Shown: one piece after another, positions 1-9,645 of the stretch
How the letters are laid out: each line of letters opens with the position of its first letter
Position numbering within the stretch: position 1 is the stretch's first letter
Translations under genes and position numbers: made by a program
Assembly (NCBI GenBank): GCA_031272615.1
Contig: JAISTL010000220.1
Location: 1-9,645 of the forward strand
Direction: 5' to 3'
Length of the DNA stretch: 9,645 nt
Origin: Methylobacteriaceae bacterium
GTDB lineage: Bacteria > Pseudomonadota > Alphaproteobacteria > Rhizobiales > Beijerinckiaceae
The notes under the pieces: model-generated
The model's input: only the letters and a program-made list of their open reading frames with translations
Database searches by the model: none
Told to the model about the DNA's origin: nothing

Positions 1-225
1 GCGCACGGCGTGCCCGGCATTCAGCCAGCGGCTGGTGAACGGACGCATCGGCACCACGGTGAGCGTGAACGCCGCCATGACAAAACCCTGGATGTCCTTG
101 GTGATCCCCAACCCGTCGAGATAGAGCGGGAAAATCGGGATCAGCATCTGAAACCCGAAAAAGGTCAAGAAGTTCACAAAGCACAAGCCGACAAAGGGTT
201 TTGTCAACAGATCCGATTTTGCCAT
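1..225 (-). CDS. MFS transporter, N-terminal fragment (cut by window edge)
   Basis: This is an open frame of 75 codons from an ATG at 225 that runs off the left edge, so only the N-terminus is seen. Residues about 10-31 form a long hydrophobic segment (PFVGLCFVNFLTFFGFQMLI, then PIFPLYL), and a second begins near residue 46 (GFVMAAFTLTVVPM). The short loop between them, and the RPFTSRW sequence after TM2 in place of the usual motif A region, resemble the start of major facilitator superfamily efflux proteins of the AraJ/arabinose-efflux type. The substrate cannot be inferred. The start is supported only by a purine-rich GGGG six bases upstream; a GTG lies one codon earlier, directly preceded by a stop. 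The gene follows ftsB on the same strand after a 141-base gap, and I recall pdhA as the usual neighbour there. The family call is fairly firm; the function is open. Confidence 0.75.
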   Translation of the reverse strand, partial: MAKSDLLTKPFVGLCFVNFLTFFGFQMLIPIFPLYLDGLGITKDIQGFVMAAFTLTVVPMRPFTSRWLNAGHAVR

Positions 226-318
226 CACCTACCCCGGTCCTGCTCCGGCTCGACCAGACGCCCTCCGTCATCGGCGGCATCTGCAATAACACTCTGTGAT
301 ATAAGGCGAATTCCCGTC

Positions 319-345
319 CCGGCAAACGTGCCCGACGTTTTCCGG
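319..345 (-). terminator. Hairpin downstream of ftsB, no U tract
   Basis: Arms 319-329 and 335-345 form an 11-bp stem with one mismatch around a 5-base loop, starting 21 bases after the ftsB stop. No run of T follows on the minus strand, so this is not a classic intrinsic terminator. It could act as a 3'-end stabiliser, aid factor-dependent termination, or be chance. The rest of 226-366 shows no gene and no clear promoter for the MFS gene. Confidence 0.3.
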
Positions 346-366
346 CCGGCATTGATATAAACGGCG

Positions 367-702
367 TTACTGTTTCGAACTGTCCGGCGCGTCCAGCATG
401 ATCACCACGTCGTTGGCGTGGACGCGGCCCAGAACGATGCGGGCGCGTTCCTCCAGAAGGTCACGGTCAATGCGGTCGTCCCGCAACAGGGAGATGCGGT
501 GCTCCAGCGTGTCCCGTTCAGTCTTGAGCCGGGCAAGTTCGTCGCGCAATTCCTGAACTTCGGCACTGACGGTGTTTTTCGCTTCCACCCCGCGGTTTCC
601 GGAATACGCCTGGTCGACAAAGAAATACACCAGCCCGCCGATGACGCAGTAAAACGTCAGCAGCGAAAAAAACCGTGTCAAACCTTGACGACGCTTTACC
701 AT
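367..702 (-). CDS. ftsB: FtsB/DivIC-family septum formation initiator
   Basis: This 111-residue protein has the full FtsB layout: a short basic cytoplasmic N-terminus (MVKRRQ), one membrane segment at about 11-29, a charged coiled coil at about 43-75, and the conserved family tail near 79-103 (DRDLLEERAR, then VLGRVHANDVVI). FtsB joins FtsL and FtsQ in the divisome and helps to switch on septal peptidoglycan synthesis. The length is normal for the family. The ATG at 702 is the only ATG before an in-frame stop about 45 bases upstream. Its ribosome site is weak: GGAAG and AGGAG occur only 20 or more bases away. It lies 160 bases after eno on the same strand, which is its usual place in Alphaproteobacteria. 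The symbol rests on domain and context, since the family is divergent in sequence. Confidence 0.85.
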   Translation of the reverse strand: MVKRRQGLTRFFSLLTFYCVIGGLVYFFVDQAYSGNRGVEAKNTVSAEVQELRDELARLKTERDTLEHRISLLRDDRIDRDLLEERARIVLGRVHANDVVIMLDAPDSSKQ

Positions 703-803
703 TCCGGAACGGCCCGCCCGAACTTCCTTGAAGACTCCTGCCGTTTATAAGGTCAAGGCCTTAAGAATCCGTTGAGGAATCGTAAACATTCCGGCGACGC
801 GCC

Positions 804-829
804 ACCTCCGGGAACCGAATCCCGGAGGT
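804..829 (-). terminator. Perfect 10-bp hairpin downstream of eno
   Basis: ACCTCCGGGA at 804-813 and its exact complement at 820-829 flank a 6-base loop. The stem begins 33 bases after the eno stop. It is GC-rich and should be very stable, but the minus-strand sequence after it (GGCGCGTCGCCGG) has no T run. It could protect or define the eno mRNA 3' end or assist Rho. Most of the rest of the eno-ftsB gap (703-862) holds no other clear signal. A 10-base palindrome, CCGGCGCCGG, sits at 850-859. Confidence 0.4.
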
Positions 830-862
830 CCTTGTGGGGGTCCAGGCTGCCGGCGCCGGTTC

Positions 863-2158
<1,296 letters not shown>

Positions 2159-2166
2159 CTAAGACA

Positions 2167-2190
2167 CTTCAAAATTGAAGCCTTTCAAAT
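2167..2190 (-). repeat. Alternating TTGAA/TTCAA repeats in the eno leader
   Basis: Read on the minus strand just upstream of the eno ribosome site, the sequence has TTTGAA, then TTCAA, then TTGAAG. The last two form CTTCAA/TTGAAG arms (2167-2172 and 2175-2180), and the first two could pair instead around AGGC. The two small hairpins share the middle element and exclude each other. The stems are short and AU-rich, so a regulatory role is only a possibility. Just upstream, 2202-2214 is a GC-rich palindrome (CCGCG around a 3-base centre). No convincing -35/-10 pair was found for eno. Confidence 0.3.
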
Positions 2191-2240
2191 AAGGGGGGCG
2201 CCCGCGGCGCGCGGACCGCCTCACCCGCTTCCTATTGACT

Positions 2241-2268
2241 AAAAATTCCTTCTTGGCAACAAGGAACT
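2241..2268 (-). terminator. Probable weak intrinsic terminator after kdsA
   Basis: A near-perfect dyad at 2246-2266 (outer arms TTCCTT and AAGGAA, one central mismatch, then two more pairs around a 3-base loop) extends by a G-U and an A-U pair. On the minus strand it runs directly into TTTTT (2245-2241). It begins 36 bases after the kdsA stop. The stem is AU-rich, so partial readthrough into eno is likely. Confidence 0.5.
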
Positions 2269-2275
2269 CGCAGTT

Positions 2276-2296
2276 TTGTGAAATAGATTGTCACAA
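2276..2296. repeat. Inverted repeat TTGTGA-N9-TCACAA in the kdsA-eno gap
   Basis: Perfect 6-base arms at 2276-2281 and 2291-2296 flank a 9-base AT-rich centre, directly after the kdsA stop. The half-sites look like CRP/FNR-family arms, but CRP sites have TGTGA-N6-TCACA, so the spacing is wrong by 3. It could be a binding site for another dimeric regulator or part of the kdsA 3' end. Confidence 0.35.
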
Positions 2297-2304
2297 CACA
2301 CGAC

Positions 2305-3150
2305 TTAGCGGACACCCGCCGTCTTCACCAGCCGGTCGATGGACATCAGGGTCTTCAACAACGCATCCATATCTGCGAGCGGCACCATGTTGGGCCCGTC
2401 GGAGGGCGCCCGCTCCGGGTCTTCGTGGGTCTCGATGAAGACACCGGCCACGCCCACCGCCACCGCCGCCCGGGCAAGCACCGGCACGAACTCTCTGCGG
2501 CCGCCGCTGGAAGCGCCCTGCCCTCCCGGCTGCTGCACCGAATGGGTGGCGTCGAACACCACCGGCGCTCCGGTCATCCCGGCCATGATCGGCAGTGCCC
2601 GCATATCCGAGACCAGTGTGTTGTAGCCGAACGAAACGCCGCGTTCCGTCAGCAGCACCCGCGAATTCCCGGCGTCCACGCATTTGTTGAACACGTGCAC
2701 CATGTCCCACGGCGCAAGGAACTGCCCTTTCTTGATGTTGACGATGCGCCCGGTTTTGGCCGCCGCCGTCAGCAGGTCCGTCTGGCGGCACAGGAATGCC
2801 GGAATCTGCAGAATATCCACCACCTCCGCCACCACCGCGCACTGATACGGCTCGTGGACATCGGTGATAACCGGCAGCCCGTATATGTCCTTCACCTCTG
2901 CGAATACGGAGAGCGCCTTGTCCATGCCGATTCCGCGTGCTCCGCGGCCGGACGTGCGGTTGGCCTTGTCGAAGGACGATTTGAACACCAGCCCCAGCCC
3001 GAGTTTTCCGCAGATTTCCTTCAGCGCCGCCGCCATGAACAGCGCGTGCTCACGGCTTTCCATGGCACACGGGCCGGCAATCAGAACAAAGGGCAAATCG
3101 TTGCCGAAGTTCAGCGACCCGACGGTGACGGTAAACGGCTCGGCGCTCAT
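2305..3150 (-). CDS. kdsA: 3-deoxy-8-phosphooctulonate (Kdo-8-P) synthase
   Basis: KdsA condenses phosphoenolpyruvate with D-arabinose 5-phosphate to Kdo-8-phosphate, a cytosolic step towards the lipid A-Kdo core of LPS. The 281-residue TIM-barrel protein shows the DAHP/KDO synthase blocks in order: [10 protein letters not shown] (23-32), [12 protein letters not shown] (56-67), FLCRQTDLL (119-127), [11 protein letters not shown] (140-150), [11 protein letters not shown] (167-177), [12 protein letters not shown] (199-210), and ETHEDP with PSDGPN (240-254). C28, H203, E240 and D251 align with the Cys/His/Glu/Asp metal ligands of the metal-dependent Aquifex enzyme; E. coli has Asn in place of the Cys. 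I chose the ATG at 3150 because GGGAG lies 8 bases upstream. An in-frame ATG at 3165 adds five residues but has a poor ribosome site. The gene begins 24 bases after the pyrG stop, so the two are probably co-transcribed. Confidence 0.96.
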   Translation of the reverse strand: MSAEPFTVTVGSLNFGNDLPFVLIAGPCAMESREHALFMAAALKEICGKLGLGLVFKSSFDKANRTSGRGARGIGMDKALSVFAEVKDIYGLPVITDVHEPYQCAVVAEVVDILQIPAFLCRQTDLLTAAAKTGRIVNIKKGQFLAPWDMVHVFNKCVDAGNSRVLLTERGVSFGYNTLVSDMRALPIMAGMTGAPVVFDATHSVQQPGGQGASSGGRREFVPVLARAAVAVGVAGVFIETHEDPERAPSDGPNMVPLADMDALLKTLMSIDRLVKTAGVR

Positions 3151-3174
3151 TCCGGTTTCTCCCATTCCCGCCGG

Positions 3175-5269
<2,095 letters not shown>

Positions 5270-5342
5270 AACCTGATCCTAAACGATTCCCTGCCGCGAA
5301 AAAAGGCGCCGCACGTCAAAGCCTGCAATGACATCCGCCGCG

Positions 5343-5375
5343 GGACAAATCGGTCAAAAGCGCGACAATTTGTCC
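5343..5375. repeat. 8-bp inverted repeat in the tpiA-secG gap
   Basis: GGACAAAT at 5343-5350 and ATTTGTCC at 5368-5375 are perfect complements around 17 bases. It lies about 75-105 bases upstream of the secG start and could be an operator or leader hairpin. The rest of 5270-5538 has no gene. An 11-base direct repeat, AAGCGGGGAGA, occurs at 5434-5444 and 5498-5508. I see no convincing secG promoter. Confidence 0.3.
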
Positions 5376-5430
5376 GGGCATAACACCAACAACCCCGCCG
5401 TCTCCGGCTCGAGGAGATCCGGAATCGGAG

Positions 5431-5466
5431 AAAAAGCGGGGAGACCTGTTGTAACTCAGCAGGCCT
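5431..5466 (-). terminator. Possible imperfect terminator after tpiA
   Basis: Arms 5442-5451 and 5457-5466 form a 10-bp stem on the minus strand with one mismatch and one G-U pair around a 5-base loop. TTTTT (5435-5431) follows, but only after six GC-rich bases, which is unfavourable. It begins 72 bases after the tpiA stop and could partly separate tpiA from secG. Confidence 0.3.
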
Positions 5467-5538
5467 CTATCACAACCGCGCACCGAACGCAAATGCGAAG
5501 CGGGGAGAACCGGCGCATCGGCGGCAAACAACCTGTCG

Positions 5539-6303
5539 TCAGGCAACCGCTGCGACGATCGCCAGAAAGTCTTTTGCCACAAGGCTGGCGCCGCCGACCA
5601 GCGCGCCGTCGACATTGGCCGTGCCCAGCAACTCGGCGGCATTGGACGGTTTCACCGAGCCGCCGTAGAGGATGCGCACAAGATACTGGTCATCCTTGCC
5701 GACCAGAGCGATGAGGTCTTCGCGAATCGCCGCGTGAACCTCGGCGACGTCCGCCACTGTCGGCGTCAGGCCGGTTCCGATGGCCCATACGGGTTCATAA
5801 GCAATCACGAGATTCTGCGCCGTGCTTCCCGCCGGAACGCTGCCCTTCAGCTGGGATTTCACCACTGCGATGGCCTTGCCCGACTCCCGCTCTTCGCGGG
5901 TTTCACCGATGCACACCACCGCGGTCAGGCCTGCACGATGGGCCGCAACGGTTTTTTCATTGACGAGAGCGTCGGTTTCCCCGTGATACTGCCGCCGTTC
6001 CGAATGCCCGAGGATGACATACTGCCCGCCGCTGTCCTGGATCATCTCGGCGGAAATATCGCCGGTGTAAGCACCGGACGCCTTGGTGTGGCAATCCTGT
6101 GCGCCGATGTACAATCCGCTGCCCGCGGCCTGTACAGCGAAGGCGTGCAGAAGAGTCGTCGGCGGACACACCAGCACGTCGACTTTTTTGGCCACCGCCG
6201 CCGTATACCCTTCGCGAATCCCGTCAAGGACGCTCTGCGACGCCCGCAATCCATTCATTTTCCAGTTTCCGGCAATCAACGGCCGCGGCTTTTCCGTGCT
6301 CAT
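5539..6303 (-). CDS. tpiA: Triose-phosphate isomerase
   Basis: TpiA interconverts dihydroxyacetone phosphate and glyceraldehyde 3-phosphate in the cytosol. The 254-residue protein has the complete single-domain barrel: AGNWKMN (11-17, substrate-binding N13 and K15), GHSERR (99-104, electrophile H100), [11 protein letters not shown] (168-178, catalytic base E170 and the flexible loop that closes over substrate), and the phosphate-binding YGGSVKP (213-219) and GALVGGASL (233-241). I chose the ATG at 6303 because AGGAG at 6312-6316 lies 8 bases upstream. The in-frame ATG at 6324 would put this ribosome site inside the coding part and has none of its own. It is the first gene of the minus-strand group and is divergent from ppiD. 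Confidence 0.97.
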   Translation of the reverse strand: MSTEKPRPLIAGNWKMNGLRASQSVLDGIREGYTAAVAKKVDVLVCPPTTLLHAFAVQAAGSGLYIGAQDCHTKASGAYTGDISAEMIQDSGGQYVILGHSERRQYHGETDALVNEKTVAAHRAGLTAVVCIGETREERESGKAIAVVKSQLKGSVPAGSTAQNLVIAYEPVWAIGTGLTPTVADVAEVHAAIREDLIALVGKDDQYLVRILYGGSVKPSNAAELLGTANVDGALVGGASLVAKDFLAIVAAVA

Positions 6304-6323
6304 CCTTATGTCTCCTTTGGTCA

Positions 6324-6352
6324 TTGGAACGCAATTTTTTTGCCAATATCAG
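6324..6352 (+). promoter_or_regulatory. Possible promoter for ppiD
   Basis: TTGGAA (6324-6329), a 17-base spacer and TATCAG (6347-6352) make a partial match to a housekeeping sigma promoter, about 94 bases before the chosen ppiD start. It overlaps the proposed tpiA -10 on the other strand. This is a motif guess only. Confidence 0.25.
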
Positions 6353-6372
6353 AGAATTCCGGCGTTGTTCAA
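6345..6372 (-). promoter_or_regulatory. Possible promoter for tpiA
   Basis: On the minus strand TTGAAC (6372-6367), a 16-base spacer and GATATT (6350-6345) are spaced like a sigma-70-type promoter, about 42 bases before the tpiA ATG. The hexamers match the consensus only partly. Position and divergent context favour a promoter somewhere here. Confidence 0.3.
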
Positions 6373-6445
6373 GTGAAATAGTCTTTCCCTCAACGCGACA
6401 ATGGTTTATCCGCAATACATCAATTGGCTCAATGATGAGGCGAAC

Positions 6446-8365
6446 ATGCTGCAGTGGATTCGAAATATCGGCCAGAGCAAACTGGGCAAGTTGTTTACAA
6501 CGCTCCTGTTTGGTCTGATTATTGGTGGTTTTGCCCTTTTTGGCGTTTCCGACGTGTTCCGGGGCGCCCCCCCGACCGTCGTCGCTTCGGTGGGCAAATC
6601 CGAGATAACCCGGTTTGATTTCCAGCGCGCCATCGAGAACTTCATGACGACCCGGGCACGGGAAAAGCAGCCCATCACCCGCACGGCCATCAAGGAGCGC
6701 GGCCTTGACAAAACCCTGTGGGATGAACTCGTTTCCGACACTCTGGTCAAGGAGGCGGCCCGCGAACTGCAAATCGGCGCACCGCAACAGGCTGTATCAC
6801 AATACATTCTGAACGAACCGATCTTCCAGACCAATGGCGTGTTCGAGAAAGAGCGTTTTGACGCCATCATCCAGAATTGGGGTTACTACAGCGAGGAACA
6901 GTACATCGCGCGGATGCAGCAACTCATTCCGGGGCAACAGATTTACTCCGTCTTCGATGCCGATACCTCCGTTCCGCGCGCCAAGCAGGAACTGCTGTGG
7001 CGTCTCGATAACGAAAAGCGCACCGTGCGCGCCTTCACCCTGCCGTATGACGAAAACCTGATTCCCGCCGAAGACGACGAGACGCTGAAAGCCTTTTATG
7101 AAAAGAACAAGTCCAGATACTCCACCCGGGAACAACGCACCGTTGCGGTGTTGAGTATCGACCCCACCTCCGTTGCAAAGAATGTGACGGTTCCGGATAG
7201 CGACGTGCGCGCCGAATATGAGCGCACCAAAGACAGCATGGCGACATCGGAGAGCCGCGCTTTCGAGCAAATCATTTTCACTTCCACCAACCAGGCGAAG
7301 GAGGCCAAAGCCGAACTGGACAAGGGCACGCCGTTTGACACCGTTGTCGCCGAATACAAGGCCAAGGACGGCGTCACCATTGTGCCGCCGTCATCCCCCA
7401 TCGCCAGGGAATCCATCGCCATGCTGGATCCGGAACTGGCCAATACGCTGTTTTCCCTTGAGTTGAATGCGGTCTCCGGGGTTTTCCAATCCCTGCTTGG
7501 GCCGTCCATCGCCCGCGTCACCCAAATCACTCCTCCCGAACCTCCCCCCTTCGAGGCGGTCGCTCTGGATATCCGGAGAACTCTCGCGGCCCAGCGCGCG
7601 TCCAACGCCCTCGACGAAGTTCACGACAAGGTGGAGGACCTTCTTGGTGAGGAAAAACCGCTGATCGATATCGGCAAGGAGCTCGACATTCCCGTTGTCA
7701 TGCTCACAAATATCAACGCCGACGGCAAGGACCCGGCCGGAGAGGACCTCGCGGCGCCGATCATCAAGCAGGTGCCGTCGCTGAATCCCGGCTTCCTGAA
7801 CCAGGTCTTCCACCTCGAACTGAACCGGGACGGCGGCGCACAGCGTACCGAGGAAGGCGGTTATCTCTGGTTTGTCGTCACCGCTGTCACCCCGGCGGGA
7901 GAAAAACCGTTCGAGACAATTCGCAGCGACGTTCTCGCCGACTGGCGTCATGACACGTTGATCACGGCAACATCCGAAAAAGCCGCCGGATATGTCGAGC
8001 GGCTGAAAAACGGTGAAGACATGGCCGCCGTCATCAGCGAACTCGGCGCCGATGAAAAGACCATCACCGACATCACCCGCTCCAAGGCGCCCGATGACAT
8101 TCCCCCGTCGGGCATCGCCGGCGTGTTCTCCACCGGAGTCGGCGGCTTCGGCACGACTCTGACCAACGCCGGCGTGCTGATTTACCGGATTGTGAAGGCG
8201 GAAGTGCCCGAGTTCAAACCGGAGGCCGAGCCGGCCACCAAGCTGGCCGAGGCCCAGGCGGAGGATGAGCGTGCACAGTTTCTGGCGCAGCTGCGTCGGG
8301 AAATCCCCATTGAAACCAACCAGATTCTCTACAACCAGGTCGCCGGCGGAGATGATTATCAGTAG
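6446..8365 (+). CDS. ppiD: PpiD-like periplasmic chaperone (SurA_N/parvulin-type), membrane anchored
   Basis: PpiD is anchored in the inner membrane by one N-terminal helix and works in the periplasm near the Sec channel on newly exported proteins. This 639-residue protein has a short cytoplasmic start, a membrane segment at about 16-36 (LFTTLLFGLIIGGFALFGVS), a SurA_N-like region at about 45-200 (VASVGKSEITRFDFQRAIEN near its start), a degenerate parvulin-like region at about 268-362, and a long C-terminal part ending in a charged tail. In the parvulin region the usual His of the HIL motif is replaced (FEQIIF) and no GGDLGW motif is seen, so I infer a chaperone without isomerase activity. 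The ATG at 6446 has GAGG 5 bases upstream and gives the family start MLQWIRN. An ATG at 6401 has no ribosome site. It is 27 bases from moaC. Confidence 0.88.
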   Translation: MLQWIRNIGQSKLGKLFTTLLFGLIIGGFALFGVSDVFRGAPPTVVASVGKSEITRFDFQRAIENFMTTRAREKQPITRTAIKERGLDKTLWDELVSDTLVKEAARELQIGAPQQAVSQYILNEPIFQTNGVFEKERFDAIIQNWGYYSEEQYIARMQQLIPGQQIYSVFDADTSVPRAKQELLWRLDNEKRTVRAFTLPYDENLIPAEDDETLKAFYEKNKSRYSTREQRTVAVLSIDPTSVAKNVTVPDSDVRAEYERTKDSMATSESRAFEQIIFTSTNQAKEAKAELDKGTPFDTVVAEYKAKDGVTIVPPSSPIARESIAMLDPELANTLFSLELNAVSGVFQSLLGPSIARVTQITPPEPPPFEAVALDIRRTLAAQRASNALDEVHDKVEDLLGEEKPLIDIGKELDIPVVMLTNINADGKDPAGEDLAAPIIKQVPSLNPGFLNQVFHLELNRDGGAQRTEEGGYLWFVVTAVTPAGEKPFETIRSDVLADWRHDTLITATSEKAAGYVERLKNGEDMAAVISELGADEKTITDITRSKAPDDIPPSGIAGVFSTGVGGFGTTLTNAGVLIYRIVKAEVPEFKPEAEPATKLAEAQAEDERAQFLAQLRREIPIETNQILYNQVAGGDDYQ

Positions 8366-8392
8366 AATTTCCAGCCTTTCGGGCGCCTTGCC

Positions 8393-8869
8393 ATGACGTC
8401 GCTCCCCCATCTGACCGCATCGGGAGACGCGCATATGGTGGACGTTTCGGAAAAACCGGTTTCCGTGCGCCGTGCCGTCGCCGAAGGGTTCATCGTCATG
8501 AGCCGGGAGGCGTTCGCGGCGCTCGAGGCGGGGAGTCTCAAAAAAGGCGACGCGCTGTCATCAGCGCGCATTGCCGGCATCATGGCCGCCAAAAAAACCG
8601 CTGATCTCGTTCCGCTGTGCCACCCCCTGGCGCTCACCAAAGTCGAGGTGAGCTGCGAACCCGCCCCGAACCTTCCCGGCGTCATGGTGCGGGCTGAAGT
8701 CGGAACCACCGACCGCACCGGCGTGGAAATGGAAGCGTTGACGGCGGTCGCCGTTGCCTGCCTCACGGTGTATGACATGGCGAAAGCGGTGGACCGCGCC
8801 ATGCGCATCGACGGCATTCGCCTGCTGGAAAAGAGCGGCGGAACCTCGGGGGAGTACCACGCACCGTGA
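8393..8869 (+). CDS. moaC: Cyclic pyranopterin monophosphate synthase
   Basis: MoaC turns the 3',8-cyclo-GTP made by MoaA into cyclic pyranopterin monophosphate, an early step of molybdenum cofactor synthesis in the cytosol. The 158-residue protein is full length. The N-terminal block [20 protein letters not shown] (4-23) is typical, followed by K51, DLVPLCHPL (71-79 with H77) and [11 protein letters not shown] (125-135 with D128 and K131), which match the numbering of the E. coli active site. The tail [10 protein letters not shown] (146-155) is also conserved. I use the ATG at 8393 although its ribosome site is poor. The ATG at 8435, with GGGAG upstream, would remove the conserved LPHLTASG block. 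It is 27 bases after ppiD and its stop overlaps the moeA start. Confidence 0.96.
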   Translation: MTSLPHLTASGDAHMVDVSEKPVSVRRAVAEGFIVMSREAFAALEAGSLKKGDALSSARIAGIMAAKKTADLVPLCHPLALTKVEVSCEPAPNLPGVMVRAEVGTTDRTGVEMEALTAVAVACLTVYDMAKAVDRAMRIDGIRLLEKSGGTSGEYHAP

Positions 8870-9645
8870 CTCTGCTGCACCCCGACGAGGCGCTGCAGCG
8901 TATTCTCGCTTCGGCGCAGACCCTCAGCGAAACCGAAACCGTGCCGCTGGCCTCTGCCCGCGGGCGTGTTTTGGCCAAGCCGCTCACCGCCCGCTGCACG
9001 CTTCCCCCCTTCGATGTGTCGGCCATGGACGGCTACGCGTGTGTCGTCGACACTCCTGACCGGCGCACCCCCATGCGCCTCAAAGTCATCGGCGAAAGCG
9101 CGGCCGGTCACCCTTTCATGGGCGAACCGGGTCACGGGGAAGCCGTGCGCGTCATGACCGGCGCCGCTGTCCCGCGCACCGCCAATACCATCGTGCTTCG
9201 CGAACAGGCCGAGGAAGACGGCGCCCGGGTTGTTCTGCATCCGCCCTTCGAGCCGGGCCGCCATATCCGCCGCAAGGGCCTGGATTTTGAACGGGGCGCC
9301 CCGCTTCTCCACCCCGGTGTACCGCTCGATGCCCGCCACATCGGCCTAGCGGCGGCCATGGGCCATGCGCGGCTCGCCGTGCTCCGTCGTCCTAAGGTGG
9401 CGATAATCGCCACCGGAGACGAATTACTGGAGCCCGGAGCACCCGCCGGCGACGGCGCCCGGGTGTTTTCCTCCAACCCGTCCTGGGCCGCCGCCATGAT
9501 ATCCGGCGCCGCCGGTGAGGCGCTCATCATCGGCACCGCCGGGGATTCCGTCGCCTCGCTCACAGCCGCCCTCGATGCCGCCCGCGACAGCCGGGCTGAC
9601 ATCATCCTCACCTGCGGCGGAGTCTCGGCCGGCGCCCGGGATCTC
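8866..9645 (+). CDS. moeA: Molybdopterin molybdenumtransferase MoeA, 5' part (cut by window edge)
   Basis: MoeA inserts molybdate into adenylylated molybdopterin in the last common step of cofactor synthesis. A frame of 260 codons opens at a GTG at 8866 that overlaps the moaC TGA by four bases (GTGA), so translation is probably coupled. GGGGGAG lies about 11 bases upstream. The frame runs off the right edge; MoeA is usually about 400 residues, so roughly the last third is missing. Visible motifs are [11 protein letters not shown] (48-58), VMTGAAVP (96-103), IRRKGLDF (134-141), [14 protein letters not shown] (178-191) and CGGVSAG (250-256), in the family order. In the last motif many relatives have SGGVSVGD; here Cys replaces Ser, and Ala-Arg precede the Asp. 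The next gene is often lexA in related genomes, which cannot be checked here. Confidence 0.95.
   Translation, partial: MTLLHPDEALQRILASAQTLSETETVPLASARGRVLAKPLTARCTLPPFDVSAMDGYACVVDTPDRRTPMRLKVIGESAAGHPFMGEPGHGEAVRVMTGAAVPRTANTIVLREQAEEDGARVVLHPPFEPGRHIRRKGLDFERGAPLLHPGVPLDARHIGLAAAMGHARLAVLRRPKVAIIATGDELLEPGAPAGDGARVFSSNPSWAAAMISGAAGEALIIGTAGDSVASLTAALDAARDSRADIILTCGGVSAGARDL

Noticed and set aside
10..360. 116-codon open frame on the plus strand
   Set aside because: It is antisense to the MFS fragment, whose membrane segments are plain. The product is highly charged and unlike any family I know.
765..782. TTAA-N7-TTGA-like match to a CtrA box upstream of ftsB
   Set aside because: Only seven of the eight fixed bases fit and the site is a single, short, degenerate motif. 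Without other CtrA sites or start mapping it cannot be supported.
2276..2296. CRP site
   Set aside because: The half-sites fit but the spacer is 9 rather than 6, so a standard CRP dimer would not fit. It is kept only as an inverted repeat.
7391..8434. 347-codon open frame on the minus strand
   Set aside because: It is the antisense shadow of ppiD, with no start context or domain.
8359..9339. 326-codon open frame on the minus strand
   Set aside because: It is antisense to moaC and moeA, both supported by clear motifs; no domain is visible in it.

Overview
The window reads as ordinary chromosomal DNA of a moderately GC-rich Gram-negative bacterium, most likely an alphaproteobacterium. The evidence is the gene order tpiA-secG-pyrG-kdsA-eno-ftsB on the minus strand, divergent from ppiD, with moaC-moeA after it. 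I know this arrangement from many Alphaproteobacteria. KdsA (Kdo synthesis for LPS) and a SecG with an extended Pro/Ala/Gln-rich tail agree with a Gram-negative cell. No genus can be named from sequence alone.

Layout. Positions 1-225 (minus) hold the N-terminus of an MFS transporter cut by the window edge. Positions 367-6303 (minus) hold, in transcription order, tpiA, secG, pyrG, kdsA, eno and ftsB. They lie on one strand but are not obviously one transcript: a strong intrinsic terminator follows secG, a weaker one follows kdsA, an imperfect one may follow tpiA, and U-poor hairpins follow eno and ftsB. Positions 6304-6445 are a short divergent control region between tpiA and ppiD. Positions 6446-9645 (plus) hold ppiD, moaC and moeA; moaC and moeA overlap by 4 bases and moeA runs off the right edge. 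The longest gene-free stretch is 5270-5538 (269 bases), which holds only inverted repeats and a possible terminator.

How the genes fit together. TpiA and Eno are glycolytic/gluconeogenic enzymes, and Eno makes the phosphoenolpyruvate that KdsA consumes. PyrG makes CTP, which is also needed to activate Kdo as CMP-Kdo. SecG and PpiD act at and just beyond the inner-membrane translocon. FtsB belongs to the divisome. MoaC and MoeA act early and late in molybdenum cofactor synthesis.

I found no sign of a new defence, mobile or biosynthetic system: no transposase, integrase, CRISPR array, tRNA or rRNA, and no orphan gene. The points worth a second look are modest: the terminator close upstream of pyrG with no clear promoter after it, dyads in the kdsA-eno and eno-ftsB gaps, a degenerate parvulin domain in PpiD, a predicted metal-dependent KdsA, and the absence of trp genes between ppiD and moaC.
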